Shown in pieces: positions 34,003 to 45,403 of a DNA stretch of 64,000 nt. The position numbers and the translations under genes are program-made. The notes under the pieces were generated by a model. The model searched no databases, was not told where the DNA came from, and saw only the letters and a program-made list of their open reading frames with translations. The first letter of the stretch is position 1. Every line of letters begins with the position of its first letter. The stretch is from Physcia stellaris (lineage: Eukaryota > Ascomycota > Lecanoromycetes > Caliciales > Physciaceae): the NCBI GenBank assembly GCA_018902385.1, contig JABSSW010000047.1, positions 310,001-374,000 of the forward strand. Reading direction: 5' to 3'.

Positions 34003-34368
34003 TGATTGCTCTGCCTGCAGAGTAGTACACCTTGGGTCTTGGAAAACCGGGAATTATCATAGCACTCTTATGTCGCCCATTCGGCATGAAATGAATTTCG
34101 GGCGGGAATGCCAAGCCGGCTGACGCTCCGATTATCCGTCCATTCCTCAAACAATCAGTCCATACCAGTCCCTCCATACTCCATATATATTCGTAGACAA
34201 AGCAAGACAATTTTGGGTAATATTTTACTATCGTCTTTTCTACAAATTAACCATTGCCTCGTAGCATTGATACCAGACACTCGAAGTCAAGATCAACTTG
34301 AAAATCTTGTCAGACAGTCAAACTACCCCTTAGATGCATGAATCTCAGACTACTTCGATGTTAACACC
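34003..34368. promoter_or_regulatory. Shared divergent promoter, mL57 and RTT109
   Basis: The 366 bases between two start codons on opposite strands must hold both promoters. No individual site was assigned. Confidence 0.5.
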
Positions 34369-36051
34369 ATGTCCGATAAGGAACGGAAGCCTTTGGAGGG
34401 AGCTAGTCGGAGGGAGTCCACTGAGAAAAATATCTCCAACGAGAAAGTAGAGGGTTTCAAGTTCAACTGTGTCCTGGAGAACAGACTTGGGGCAGCTTTA
34501 CCGCATCTGAAGTCCATCAAAATCAATCATATTTCTTCAGAACCAGAACGATGTGAGTCTCTATACTCGCAGGCTCCTAGTCAGCCTGCAGAAGAGACCT
34601 ATCGCGAAAAGCATTTTCTTCTTGCCTCTGTTCAACACATTCCCAGCGCGATAATACCTGTCTATGGGCTTGAGGTCATCGTATATACTACCGCACAACT
34701 CACTACTATCTTCGTTTCGAAGGCCGACTCAACAGGCTTCATGCATTTAGTGCAATGGCCGAAATGGGCATCATCGCCTATGACAACCATAGCGTCAGTG
34801 TTTCTACGGCTACTTGCAGATGTTTTTCAGAAACCCAATAAGAGACTCGTCGTATCCCTGTTCGCACGCTCCCAGCACACCTACCTGTTCCCAGGTTCAG
34901 GAGACAATGATGGCAAGAATGTCCTTAGCGACTCTGCACTGATCAGATGGTGGGCTCGTGTGATGAACCTCGTCATGGATCTCGACCAACCGGAGCATGA
35001 CGACACAATCGAGCAAGCGCAGCGACGTATAAAGGCCTATCCTGCAACCTCACAAGTCTACCTCCGCGTTCCAGGATGTTCTGCAGCCGAAACAAAGCGT
35101 TTCGTACCAGGATCTCTCAATGACAGTTCTCCATTTCGATCTGTCTCCTTGGCGGCAGATCCCTTCGAGCTGCTTGCCCCTCGCGCGGATCTACCGGCGC
35201 GCTGCATGATCCCCCATTTCTATGACGACCCTAAGACTCGCTTCGCCGACGAATTAGACGGTTACGACAAACTCAAGTCGGACGGCAACTGGTCTTCAGT
35301 AACGAGCTTGGACGGGTTCTGGGATCTGATGCAGTACCGACAAGAATGCGCAGCAGGAAAGCTTGTCGGATTTGTATGGGGCGTGTTCACCCCGAGTGAG
35401 ATCTATGAAAAGGAAATAGCTCATCCTTCTTCGCCTTCAGCAGCGCAAGGTCATACTTCGACCACAGATCCAACCGCTAGCGATGAGAAAGTGCCGAATA
35501 GATTCTCTTCGATTTTTGATGAGTCAACCACCTGCCTTCGAAATCCTGGACCAAATCTCGGAGGAACCGCGAGTGCCCTCTCACTAGAACAAGCTCAGCG
35601 CGTCATTCTTTCCGAGAAGTCGTACGATGACGCGCAAACAGCGTTGGCCAAAGGTGACTTCTCGGATAAGATGGAGCGCGGAGAACTTCATCCCTGGGAG
35701 TCATCTATGGCGAGTATGCAATCTTACGTTGACCACGTCTGCAGTCTAGCTGAGATTAAGAACTTCGGATATCTCTGCGAGGGCAAGATGCCCGAGCCTG
35801 AAGTCGAAGAACCAGAGCCAAACGACGAGAAAGGAGAGGCAGCTAACGACCAACGGGAATCTAAAGAAGAGGAAGCAGGATCTAGGAAAAGACGAGCTAT
35901 ATCTGATCTTACTGGAGGAAACGACGAGACAAAGCCAAAGAGTAGCCCCGTCAAACCGCGCAATTATAATCATAAGGAAACAGAACCCGTTCCGATCAAT
36001 GTACTCTCGTCCGGGATGATACGCAAGAAGCCAAAGCCCAACTCGGGCTGA
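34369..36051 (+). CDS. RTT109: Histone acetyltransferase Rtt109
   Basis: Fungal-specific acetyltransferase that modifies newly made histone H3 (mainly Lys56), acting with Asf1 or Vps75 in replication-linked chromatin assembly. It is a single exon of 560 residues. The catalytic domain spans about residues 30 to 360. Early blocks are HFLLASVQHIP and PVYGLEVIVYTT. The substrate and acetyl-CoA-binding core is FRSVSLAADPFELLAPRADL, CMIPHFYDDPKTRFADELD, DGFWDLMQYRQECAAGKLVG and FVWGVFTP. The DDPKTRF..ELD segment carries the conserved acidic residues. The C-terminal 200 residues are charged and disordered, with a basic run, RKRRAISDLTGG, and end in a Lys-rich tail. The start gives a normal family length. 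Confidence 0.93.
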   Translation: MSDKERKPLEGASRRESTEKNISNEKVEGFKFNCVLENRLGAALPHLKSIKINHISSEPERCESLYSQAPSQPAEETYREKHFLLASVQHIPSAIIPVYGLEVIVYTTAQLTTIFVSKADSTGFMHLVQWPKWASSPMTTIASVFLRLLADVFQKPNKRLVVSLFARSQHTYLFPGSGDNDGKNVLSDSALIRWWARVMNLVMDLDQPEHDDTIEQAQRRIKAYPATSQVYLRVPGCSAAETKRFVPGSLNDSSPFRSVSLAADPFELLAPRADLPARCMIPHFYDDPKTRFADELDGYDKLKSDGNWSSVTSLDGFWDLMQYRQECAAGKLVGFVWGVFTPSEIYEKEIAHPSSPSAAQGHTSTTDPTASDEKVPNRFSSIFDESTTCLRNPGPNLGGTASALSLEQAQRVILSEKSYDDAQTALAKGDFSDKMERGELHPWESSMASMQSYVDHVCSLAEIKNFGYLCEGKMPEPEVEEPEPNDEKGEAANDQRESKEEEAGSRKRRAISDLTGGNDETKPKSSPVKPRNYNHKETEPVPINVLSSGMIRKKPKPNSG

Positions 36052-38180
36052 ACATAGACAGAACATTGTTCGTCTTGACCCTTTTAAATAATGGGATCGA
36101 GCTTCCAACCATCATTGACCTCTAAGAGGCATCCAACCAACTTACCTCCAGCACGCTTTAATGCACCAACGCGGCGCATGGAGCTCTGCCAAAGGCCTCA
36201 GGCTTCACGAATGATTTTCCAGTAATACCCAGAGACGACAATGATCTTCCCAAGCCCAAGAAAAAACCCACAGAAGGTACGCTCATCCCCAATCCCCCAA
36301 GCAGCAGCCCCTCTTTCCTATCCCAGAACATCGTTTCCATTCCTACACACGTTCACGGCGATGAAGAGCCAAAAAACTGATATTAACTCGTCAGCAGGTC
36401 CGAAAGCTTTGGATCAATCGCGGTGGAATTCTGGATACGATACCTCCTTTACTTTCTTTAGCTTCTCTGGAGGTCCGTCGCGTTGGATAACGCCTTGGGC
36501 GATTTGTGGGAGGAGCGAGCATGGTTTCTCTCGTATGCGCTTTTCAAGTGCCCTAAGTCGTTGCGGTGGCTTAGGACGCCATGGGCGCGAAGTAAGGTGA
36601 TCCGGACGCCAAGAGATTTGGGTAAACAGCGTCCGACCTATTTATTAGTTTTTGGAAAATTGGGGTTTGAATACATCGAGTTTTCCCCTGTGTTGTATCA
36701 TTTATCTACTAGTTGTTAATCGTAGGAAATCCCTTTTCACCCTTTTTTCATCTAGACGATCTTCGGCATAATCTAAACAACATAGATATAAGTGACTGAC
36801 AACGCGCTCTCTTCCTAAAGTATTTTCCCCCAGATTTCCTCTTTCGGTAGGGATAGACGATTCAGCCTCCCACCTTCCTCCCACCCCAAAGAGCGAGACG
36901 CAACAGGAGAAACATACATGTAGAGAATGAAGTCGGAGGAAAGGAGATGGAACGTAGGACAAGACACCATCACCTCTTCTCTCTTCTAGTCTCCTCTCCT
37001 CTAAAACCCTCAAAGCGATGAAGCACAAAGCCATCCCCCCCCAACAATTCGCTCCCCTCCCTTAAAAGACTGCACACGTGAGCCAACACCCTCACCCCCA
37101 TTTCCTAAATGCAAGACCCGATAAGAGCAGGCTTGTCAATAGGAGCTTCGATAGCCATGTTTTTGCTCGTTGATGCATTTCTTGAAATTAGTGTTGGGGG
37201 TAGTGGGTAGTGAGCAGGGGGAAGTGGAAGAGCTGGGACGAGGAAGTGGAAGAGGTGGGGAGGGGAGGGGAGGTGATGATGCGCAGGATTTTCTGGGTTG
37301 ACGAATGGCGATGGGGGATAGTTGGGGGTTTTTGAGAAAAGTATACAGTATTTCCTCTCTCTCCCGGTGTAGAAGCAGAAACAAGAAAGTGGAGGCGCAA
37401 AAAGGTCGATTTTCTATTCCGAGAAGGGAGGAGTACCTAGGAGAAGAAGATATCGAGTGGGAAGGAAGGCGAAGAGGGAAAGATAGATGGAGAAGAGATG
37501 CGTCATTAGGGTTAGTGGGTGGGTCATGATTTTTTTGCTGAATGATTGGCGTGGCGGGCGATGAGGTTGGCGCTGAGGGTGGAGGTGACAAAGGATGGTG
37601 GTAAATCGTGGGGTAGCAGCTCAGCTGTCTGTCTGTTTTCGGCGGTAGCTTGAGATATAGTTGCAAAGTATCAGTACAAATGTTGTCCATCCTCAATCCT
37701 CGAATCAGAAGATAGAGGGTAGAATAATTGATATAGGACCCAATGCAACGACAATGGAACAGAAGACTTTCGGAATGAATGAGAGCCGTTGATTTTCTTC
37801 AAGTTGCTTGCGTGGTTTTGTGTGCACGGCTGTTTTGTGTAGCACAAGGTACTTGAGGTCGCTTGACCTATTAGATAACCGTGCTCAGCAGGAGCATTGA
37901 GACAGTAGGCCAGACCCATGTGGGTCATGGTAGAAGAGTCGGTTATTGTAGGATCGCGATAATCAGCGCTCGAGAGCAAGGCAGGATTCTATGCGTTGTG
38001 AGTATGCCGAAGAGCCTGGCAAAGATGATGGGATTGGAGGTGTACAATGTAGTTTGTTCTGGTGGTTATATCCCTTCAAGAGAATTACAATATGGTGCTA
38101 TAGCTGACCATACCAGGGAACAAGAACAGCCATGTGCTCGGTAGAGAACAAGTCTATTTGCAATAGAGATTATGGCAGGA
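36052..38180. other. Intergenic, 2.1 kb between convergent genes
   Basis: Holds the 3' regions of RTT109 and ERG7. There are purine-rich runs around 37,190 to 37,560 and no recognisable gene or repeat. Confidence 0.5.
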
Positions 38181-40515
38181 TTAAATGGTGGAAGAGACTC
38201 CATTCAGTTCCTTGTCGCCAAACCGGTTGGCGAACATGCCGAGTGCCTTTATCGGAAAGATATACTTGTAGTTGGGGTACGATATCATACTTCTCACAGT
38301 CAGCATGCCACATCGACATCAGTGGTAGTCAGAGAAGCGGAATACTCACCAACTCTTATTGAAAACCCCTTCGATCGCTTCTTGAGCCCATCCACCCTGT
38401 GCTAACTGACGATGCATCAACAACTTGATACCCTTTTCGATGGGCACACTATCTGGATACTCGGCGTGCATGAGTCCGATGAGTGCCCAACAGGTCTGCA
38501 CGACCTGGCTGTTCTCATGCTGCGTATAGACGCCTGTCTCGCAGCTCTTGTAGCTTTCACCCCAGCCTCCATCCGGCTTCTGCTTATCAAGTAGGAATTT
38601 GCAAGCTCTTCGGACGCGAGCGCTGTTGATGTATGTCTCGCCAACGGACGCAAGTGATTCAAGTGCGAACATGCCGGCGTATGTGAAACAGATACCCCAG
38701 CTACCGTACCATGAGCCGTCAACTAGTTGTGCGTTTCGAACGTATTTCACTGCCCCGTCAAGAGTTTTGGCGATTTCTTCACTTCGATATGAAGGATCAT
38801 GTTCTTTGAATAGCGAAAGAGCAGTCACTACAGCTGTCGTGCATTCAGGATAATCATATTCGACCATGATTCGCCCAAAGACCTCCGCAGCATTCAGGTA
38901 CTCCATGTATTCCGATCCTCTGACTTTCTCGTAGCTTGCGAACCCCCCGGAAGCGTTTTGCATCGTGAGTAATGTGTCTATGGCGTCTTTGATCCGATCG
39001 TCAGAGACCAATTTAGGAAAACCAGGTATCCGTTGCAGCAGGATCACAGCCTTCATCGCCTCGCTCGTGCAATCACTGACGGTGTAACCCTGTTCCCGGG
39101 TACTGAAAGCCCATGCACCCTTTCGACGATGTCGGTAGCATTGATCTTTGTTTGGTATCTCATCTTTGATTTGCTGATCGTCGAGAAACTCTAGTGCCTT
39201 GACAAGTGTAGTTCTCCATTTGGGATCCGAGGCAAGACCAGCCTCGACGACAGCTTGTATAAGAAATGATGTGTCCCAGGTCTGCACGCCATTTGTACCG
39301 TTCATGAGCATACCTTCTTTCGACATCCAGAGAAAATCATGCAGACGCTCGTTGTGGCGCTTGACTGAGTAGCTCTCTGGTCCATCTTCAAGGTAGCAAG
39401 CAAGAAAATTCAATGGGCCGTTGACGGGGCCAAGATTTGCATAATCAGTATTCTCATCTTCCCAACGTATGAGCTGAAATACCCAATCCTCGGCGCTTTT
39501 TGCTAGGGAGTTAGTCCGCAAATATGGGTTCCAGATGTTTACGAGGGCCCAGTTGATACTGCTGAGAATGCCGCTTTTTGGATGATAATTGTCAGTAGAC
39601 GCAATGTTGTTTCGGCAGGATGTGAAGGCAATTGATGAATATGGCTGGGTGTATAGCTCATCTCGAAGCTGCTTTGTGAGCTCAGTCAAAGGATACGAGA
39701 ACTTCTTCGACCAGATATATGACATGGGCAGGAAAACTTGGCGCATGTGTATCCACCATCGCCAAGGAGCAAATGGAACCCAATCTGGTAAAAGCCTAAC
39801 CATTACCTTCAGTACTTCCCTTTTGATTCTTGAGAATGGTTGCTTACCACAATTCTGGTGGAATAGGATTCACGGCGTCCCACTCCATGACCCCAAGAAC
39901 GGCGAGCCAAAACTTCGCCCAATGGGGACCGTTTGTCGCTCCACCTAGTTGATGTAATTTTCCTCTTGCCTTGATCAAACGGCTATCATCCGCATCGACT
40001 CCCAGGATCCTAAGGACGATGTAATTCATCGAAGTCCCGTACGCAGTACTCTCGCCCTCAATATGCAATCCCCAACCACCATCCTGCGGATTCTGTCGAG
40101 CAAAGAGATATCTTTGTATTTCCGTACGAATTGGTTCCGAGATTGGAGTCTCGGTCACGTACCAGTTGATGACCAGGCCTGGTAGAAGGAACATGGGTCC
40201 ACCATATTCACAGGCCCAATTACCTGGTGGCAACTGCAGTTGGGAGAAGAAAGACAGCGCGTTCGTTGCAGCCTCGAGTGGTGTCTTAGCGGATGAAAGC
40301 TCTGGTAGATCCTGTGCGTTGTCTGTTTAGTGTGTTTCGTCCAATAGAGACCTGGTCTGTACCAATTGCATTCCAAGGTGGTGCTTATCTACAAGGCTTT
40401 GAGGCCATTCTTTTGCTTGCTCATCCGACTCCATGTAATGCCATGTTTGACGTCCACGCTCGTCAAGAAGCCTCCACCTGCTGGGGTCGTGAACACCCTG
40501 TTCCTGGCTGACCAT
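38181..40515 (-). CDS. ERG7: Lanosterol synthase (oxidosqualene cyclase)
   Basis: Cyclises 2,3-oxidosqualene to lanosterol in ergosterol synthesis, on ER or lipid-droplet membranes. There are four exons (minus strand): 40515-40363, 40311-39848, 39795-38350 and 38289-38181, giving 723 residues, close to the yeast protein. All introns are 51 to 60 bases with GT..AG ends and correct phase. Hallmarks include DERGRQTWHYMESDEQAKEW near the N-terminus, LPPGNWACEYGGPMFLLPG, the catalytic VSDCTSEA (the acidic residue that protonates the epoxide), and QW-type repeats such as QDGGWGLH, NASGGFASYE, VDGSWYGSWG, KPDGGWGESY and LAQGGWAQE. The C-terminus GVFNKSCMISYPNYKYIFPI is typical. The start is the first ATG after an in-frame stop. 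Confidence 0.96.
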
Positions 40516-41011
40516 GACTGGCCTTGTCAACCTCTGCTTTCATTCAATTGTCGCTCCGTGAAATCGCGATGGCCTTAGACCCCTCCTTGGCCGGGGAACT
40601 GTATGAGGCATGATAACGGTGATGTCTAAAGGGTTGGTGGACTTGAGTCCGCATTTACAGGCTTCATAAACACTAGTGCTCATATGATATGCAGGGGTAT
40701 GCAGGGGTACGACTCTGGGAGTACGGAGTACCGGAGGGGGTAGCTTTGCTAGCGTGAGGCTCAATCTGGGTGATCTTCAAGTACTGTCAGTGTCATCGAC
40801 TGTCTAGAGTTTATTATCTAGAAGCTTTCTGTAGGTAGCTAGCTATTGCCACGCTGATAGGAGCTCCTGTGTATATAAAAGCTCATTCAGACATTGTTCT
40901 TCGATCCCGCTTCTGATGTGTTCTACTCGTCAAAGACTGAGAAGATCGAATCTATACTGGCAACATCCTTGTGCTATGTCTGCAAGGTCTGAGAAAATAT
41001 CAGTTGTATTA
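40516..41011. other. Intergenic, ERG7 upstream region
   Basis: About 500 bases likely to hold the ERG7 promoter. A tandem pair of a 10-base unit TATGCAGGGG lies near 40,687 to 40,706. No sterol-response site was assigned with confidence. Confidence 0.45.
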
Positions 41012-42124
41012 CTAGTCGCTCAAGTCAGGATTAGCAACAAAAAGCCTGACACCCCCTAAACTCCCCATCGTATTCGCTCGTTCGTCTACGCTTCCTCTCC
41101 GCCTAAGCTCTTCGGCACTCTTCCCTTCTTCTCGCCTCGTACTTGTCGGTGCCTTCATCTGACCAATTGTGCCGAAGTTCTGCTCCTCTGAAGATCCGCT
41201 GTCCCCATGTCCGCCCTTTTGTGTGAAGTAGTCTCCTCGGGATGAATCATGATGACCTCCAGGGACCGGCGTTTCTTCCAATTCTGGTATATCTCCATTG
41301 GGACTGCTCTCCTCCCCACTTCGTGGAGTACTTCCCTCACTGTACCGATGTGGTTGCCGCGAGTTGGCTGAGAGATATTTGTTACTGCCCATTGAGCTCC
41401 TCCCACTACCCGATCGTTGGTGGCTATTCCGTAAGCTGTCATCATCGCCACCGTAGCCGTCATTCTCGACCTCGGTAGCACTCAACCGCATGGGAACACC
41501 ACCTCCTACCATATTCGCGTAGCTGTAACTGGAGGCTTTCGGTATTCCATGATGTCGAATCTTGCTCCTGACGCCCAGACTACCGCTTCCCATACTACCG
41601 CTTGTGCTCGTTCGGCCTTCGAGGTTGGGACCGCTCACTTCCCGGAAAGCCCGCATCTTGGCAGCTTTCTGCTGGGCCAATAATCTTGGATCTTCGTGCT
41701 GTGCTCGATCGCACCACACGGTAGCTTTCTGCTTCCGCATCAGAGCTACATAGCTGGATGGGGTTGTGGAGGCTCCAGATCGAGTCGAAGCTGTTCTGCT
41801 AAGGGCGCTGGAAGCGGTTGATGGTGTACGGGTTGGTGCCATGCTGGTACCGGTGGTAGATGTGGTGGAAGTTGAGGGCGTGCGGCGGGTGGTATTCAGA
41901 GCATTTGGGTAAAACATTTGTGAAGAGCCGGGGCCACGGCTAGATTTTCGAGGGAGATGGGCAAATGCAGAAGCGGTTTGCTGGCCGGATGGGGGGAGGG
42001 AAACCTCGGGAACAACCTTGGTCATTGGTTGGATCGCTGGTCGGTTTGCGGATAGATGCGGAGCTGATGGAAGGGGTTTGCGATGAGGGAACTGATAAGC
42101 TCCCGCAGGATGATAATCGACCAT
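41012..42124 (-). CDS. Conserved fungal hypothetical protein, 370 residues
   Basis: A single open frame with a normal ATG context. Most of it is disordered: Pro-rich at the N-terminus, then long Ser/Thr-rich tracts (TPSTSTTSTTGTSMAPTRTP). The one well-ordered and probably conserved block is YVALMRKQKATVWCDRAQHE followed by DPRLLAQQKAAKMRAFREVS, near residues 123 to 165, likely helical and basic. The C-terminal half is acidic and Ser/Gly-rich with several RxxS-type sites, as in a phosphorylated regulatory protein. No membrane segment or signal peptide is seen. The family has no function I can name. Confidence 0.8.
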   Translation of the reverse strand: MVDYHPAGAYQFPHRKPLPSAPHLSANRPAIQPMTKVVPEVSLPPSGQQTASAFAHLPRKSSRGPGSSQMFYPNALNTTRRTPSTSTTSTTGTSMAPTRTPSTASSALSRTASTRSGASTTPSSYVALMRKQKATVWCDRAQHEDPRLLAQQKAAKMRAFREVSGPNLEGRTSTSGSMGSGSLGVRSKIRHHGIPKASSYSYANMVGGGVPMRLSATEVENDGYGGDDDSLRNSHQRSGSGRSSMGSNKYLSANSRQPHRYSEGSTPRSGEESSPNGDIPELEETPVPGGHHDSSRGDYFTQKGGHGDSGSSEEQNFGTIGQMKAPTSTRREEGKSAEELRRRGSVDERANTMGSLGGVRLFVANPDLSD

Positions 42125-43130
42125 GGTGAAGCAGGTGTGAATAAGGTGGTTGTGGTCAAGAGTGATCCAAGCTGTTCGGAAGAACGCATCAAGCGCGCAT
42201 CATCGAGTCTTATGAGGCTGTGGCACGAGTGGTGAAAATAGTTGGCAACGGGTTGTGGTTCTGTTCCACCAAGCGAGCGTCAATGAAAGGTGCCAAACGG
42301 TACAAACGGGAGAATGGCTGAAGGGATGATGCCCGATGGTTCTCTTGTATGATTACTGGGTATTCCGTCATACAAGACTAACGAGCATGTAAAAGGGTAG
42401 TGTCCACCGCGAGAACCAGCTCGGAAAGGTCGATGGACGGTTTTAGTCGCAGACACGAAGGAGGCTGAAGATGGGAAAGCTCCAGCAATCGATTCCCTGA
42501 TTAGTTGGACGGAGGCAGAGAAGGGGAGTTGGATGCGAGGGCTGACGTGATTGGACAGCCGAGGTCACTGCGAACTCCAAGCGCGCAGGGCGATTCGGAA
42601 TGGTCGGGGCTTATGTAACATCGCGTTTCTCCGAGAGTGGGGAATAAATACTACTGCACGGATTCGTAGTCCTACCGTACTGTAGGTATCATTGATGGAG
42701 GAGTATGTAGAACTAAGGTATCTCGTGGATGTTGCAGGAGACACTCCCCTTTGTATCTCTCTCGCTCAGCTCCCATGTCACCTTACAACCTTTCAAGCGA
42801 GACTGCTGCATTCAACGGTCTGGACCCCGAATCCTTTGTTATCTGAGCTATGGATCGTCTGAATTGCTGCACCAGCCAACATTCATTACCTACTTCAGAA
42901 ACATGGTCGAATCAACTCCTCGCTACCCCTCAGTACCCTGAGAGACCTTCATACATCATTGGTGTACATCCGAGTCCCAGCTTCTGTCTGCCCGCCAAGT
43001 TCGAGGTACTTCACCCCTCTCAGCTAGCCACTATCTGCAGGTAAATTCCAGACCTTGTTTATGCAGTTATATCGGCCACGTTGTCGGCCACCCACTCCTG
43101 ATCAATCCCGAATATCCCTGATGAGGCTGC
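42125..43130. other. Intergenic, 1 kb
   Basis: Lies between the 5' end of the hypothetical gene and the 3' end of the dehydrogenase. No gene or repeat was recognised. Confidence 0.5.
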
Positions 43131-44309
43131 TTAAGGCAGTGCATATCCCCCATCACAAACTATATCGCATCCAGTCGTATAACTCGCCGCATCCGAAGCA
43201 AGGTATAGGAATGCGCCTTTCAATTCATGCACTTCTCCTTCTCGCCTGTTTGGCTGTCAGCCAGATAGACACGTCACTTGGTAGGACTGTCTTTACCCCA
43301 TAGGTGTCTTATCTCTCCATATCGCTTTGGTCTCTGGGGGGATAAAGTCCGAGATCTCAGTGGCCATATATCCAGGGGAGACCGTATTTGCGCGAGCGAA
43401 CCTTACCCACTCAACGGCTAAAGAGCGTACTACGAAACAGTCAGCAAACATGAATAAACGGTGCGCAAGCCATGTCGGTGCCCAAAAATAAGCTATATTG
43501 AAACACTCCAGCGACTCGACAGCTTCGCTCATGGAGCTTTCAGAATCTTGTATATGCAAAGAGACTGGGTTCCTTGCAATTTCCTGTTTACATGCCCTCA
43601 CGGAGCTTTGTGACGTACCAAGATGGATGACGCCCGCCTTGGCTGCATTGTATGCCGCCTGTAGCTGAGGGATGTTGACTATATGACCGCTCATGCTCGC
43701 TGTGGCAATGAAACTGCCGTAGGTGTAATTTTCAAGTTTCTTCCCATTGATATCCGTCCCCTCCTTCTTCTGCCGTCGCCAGTGGACACCGGCAGCTCTG
43801 GCGCAATAAAACGTGCCGTCCAAGTCCGTCGTGACAACCCGTCGATAGTGTTCGATAGCACCGTCAAGCGCGGGGCCTTGAGTCCACGGTATACCGGCAT
43901 TTGCGACGAAGATATCCAGACGGCCATTGAACTCGTGGACGATTTGATCCACGATTGCTTGGACACTCTCAGGATTTGTGGTATCACTCTGGTATGCTCT
44001 GCCTGAGTGTCAATGCCTATCAGCCACAGATTGGTGTATAACACGCAAGCACAGCATACATTGAACCCCATACTCCTTTTCAATTTCTACAGCTCGGTCC
44101 AGGGCCTTCCTATTGCCATGGTACCAAATGGCGACATTGGCTCCAGCCTCTGCGAGGGCTCGAGCAACACCCAGGCCTATCCCTCCACCTGCGCCAGAGA
44201 CAATTGCTGTTCTTCCCTTCAGGGAGAACAATGACATGACACTTGTTTCAGAGGGAGCGGTCGTATTGTGGTGGCTGAAATGCCCTCCTTTCATGGCACC
44301 GTCAGACAT
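43131..44309 (-). CDS. Short-chain dehydrogenase/reductase (sorbitol/L-xylulose type)
   Basis: Classical NAD(P)(H)-dependent SDR of 293 residues in four exons (minus strand): 44309-44060, 44002-43619, 43429-43297 and 43245-43131. All three introns (57, 189 and 51 bases) are GT..AG and phase-consistent. The 189-base intron is a multiple of three without a stop and would be read as coding by a naive caller. Motifs in order: [19 protein letters not shown] (cofactor glycine loop), VANAGIPW (NAG), [10 protein letters not shown] with the catalytic Ser, [10 protein letters not shown] with the YxxxK pair, and [11 protein letters not shown]. The C-terminus [20 protein letters not shown] then DGGYALP is typical of fungal Sou2/L-xylulose-reductase-like enzymes, so a polyol or ketose substrate is likely but not proven. 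Confidence 0.92.
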
Positions 44310-44929
44310 CTTGTCACTGCCGCACAACTATTGGGGCAGACTTTGCCACTGGAGCTCCTTTCATATATCGATAAGGAAATACTCGGCGCATGAAGCAGCT
44401 GGTTCGGGCAATTGTTGCTGTGTAAATGTACTCCGCGGACAAGAAGTTTTGTCGCACGTTTAGCGCCATGACCAGTTAACCCCGCTTAGCTCCGCCTACT
44501 TAACACCCCAGCACGTGCCCAGAGGATAAAAAATTTCCTTGGCAACTAGAGTACGAGTACATGTACCGAGAATTTGCTACCGTATTCCTACAGAGTCCAG
44601 AGACCGTTGCCAAATGATGCGTCAACACTTCGTCCCATCCTAGGCCACACTCGTAAAGGGTTCTTTCACATCGCCATTGAAAGCCGTTCCAGAGGTCCTA
44701 AGCTTGAAGACCGCCTCGACTGCTTGCGTAGAAGAATCCCAGGTGAGAAATGTACCATCTCATGCCAGCTTCATTCATCTTCAACTATAAGTCCTTGCCT
44801 CACTTCATGGCCCCTGCTGCTTCTCCGCACCATCAAGCCTCCATCAAGGTCTCAAACTTCTAATACCAAACCTGCGCCGATTATCCCGAGATGGGGGACA
44901 TATCAAGATTCACCGACAGCTTTTCCTGC
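44310..44929. other. Intergenic, about 600 bases
   Basis: The SDR upstream region and the 3' region of the next minus-strand gene. Nothing is recognised in it. Confidence 0.45.
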
Positions 44930-45403
44930 TCATCCTCGCATCCGCATACCATGTAGGCCGGGTTGAGGTCCGTATTGCGTGGCTTGCTCCGCGTGATAGG
45001 GTCCTAGGGTAACGAGAAGTTCTGCTGTCGGCCCAGCCGAAGCCTGACCGCCAATACTGTTTACATCCGGCATCATACAAGCTCGCAGAATATCTGTCGC
45101 GGTGGTCGTGACATCCATGAGACTGAAGGTTGCATTGGGGTTTTCATGAAGAAGGTCGACTCTTAGTAAACAGCTTCGGGAAGTGCGACGAATCGGGAAT
45201 TGAAAGTCTTGTTGCGTTAGGCGAAATGTTATCATCGCTGCCTTTTCCACAAGCACCCGCTCGAAAACGTCGACGCAGTCAACGATATGGTCCATGGACT
45301 TCTTAGGTGCATCAGGGTAGCACTCAGGGTCTGCGTGTGTTGAGAAGAACAGCAGCGCGTAAACGAGCAGTCTGATCATTGTTTTAAGCTGAACTGGAAG
45401 CAT
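44930..45403 (-). CDS. Small secreted protein, four-cysteine type
   Basis: An intronless frame of 157 residues from the ATG at 45403; a second ATG at 45379 gives a more standard signal peptide and may be the true start. The signal peptide is MIRLLVYALLFFSTHA with cleavage likely before DPECY. The mature part has cysteines in PECYP, IVDCVD, RSCLLRV and RACMMP, then GGQAS near the end. The pattern of a DC pair, a basic stretch before xSC, a helix ending in xxC and a following GG matches a common family of fungal secreted proteins of unknown function. One N-glycosylation site (NAT) is present. The last 15 residues look less conserved and may be altered by a missed short intron. Confidence 0.65.
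   Translation of the reverse strand: MLPVQLKTMIRLLVYALLFFSTHADPECYPDAPKKSMDHIVDCVDVFERVLVEKAAMITFRLTQQDFQFPIRRTSRSCLLRVDLLHENPNATFSLMDVTTTATDILRACMMPDVNSIGGQASAGPTAELLVTLGPYHAEQATQYGPQPGLHGMRMRG

Noticed and set aside
37136-37696. Minus-strand 186-residue Ser/Pro-rich frame
   Set aside because: The translation comes from a purine/pyrimidine-biased stretch and shows no domain or splice signals.
38181-45403. A biosynthetic gene cluster around ERG7 and the short-chain dehydrogenase
   Set aside because: ERG7 is the primary sterol enzyme and the neighbours are a hypothetical and a polyol-type SDR; no core synthase, P450 or transporter is next to them.
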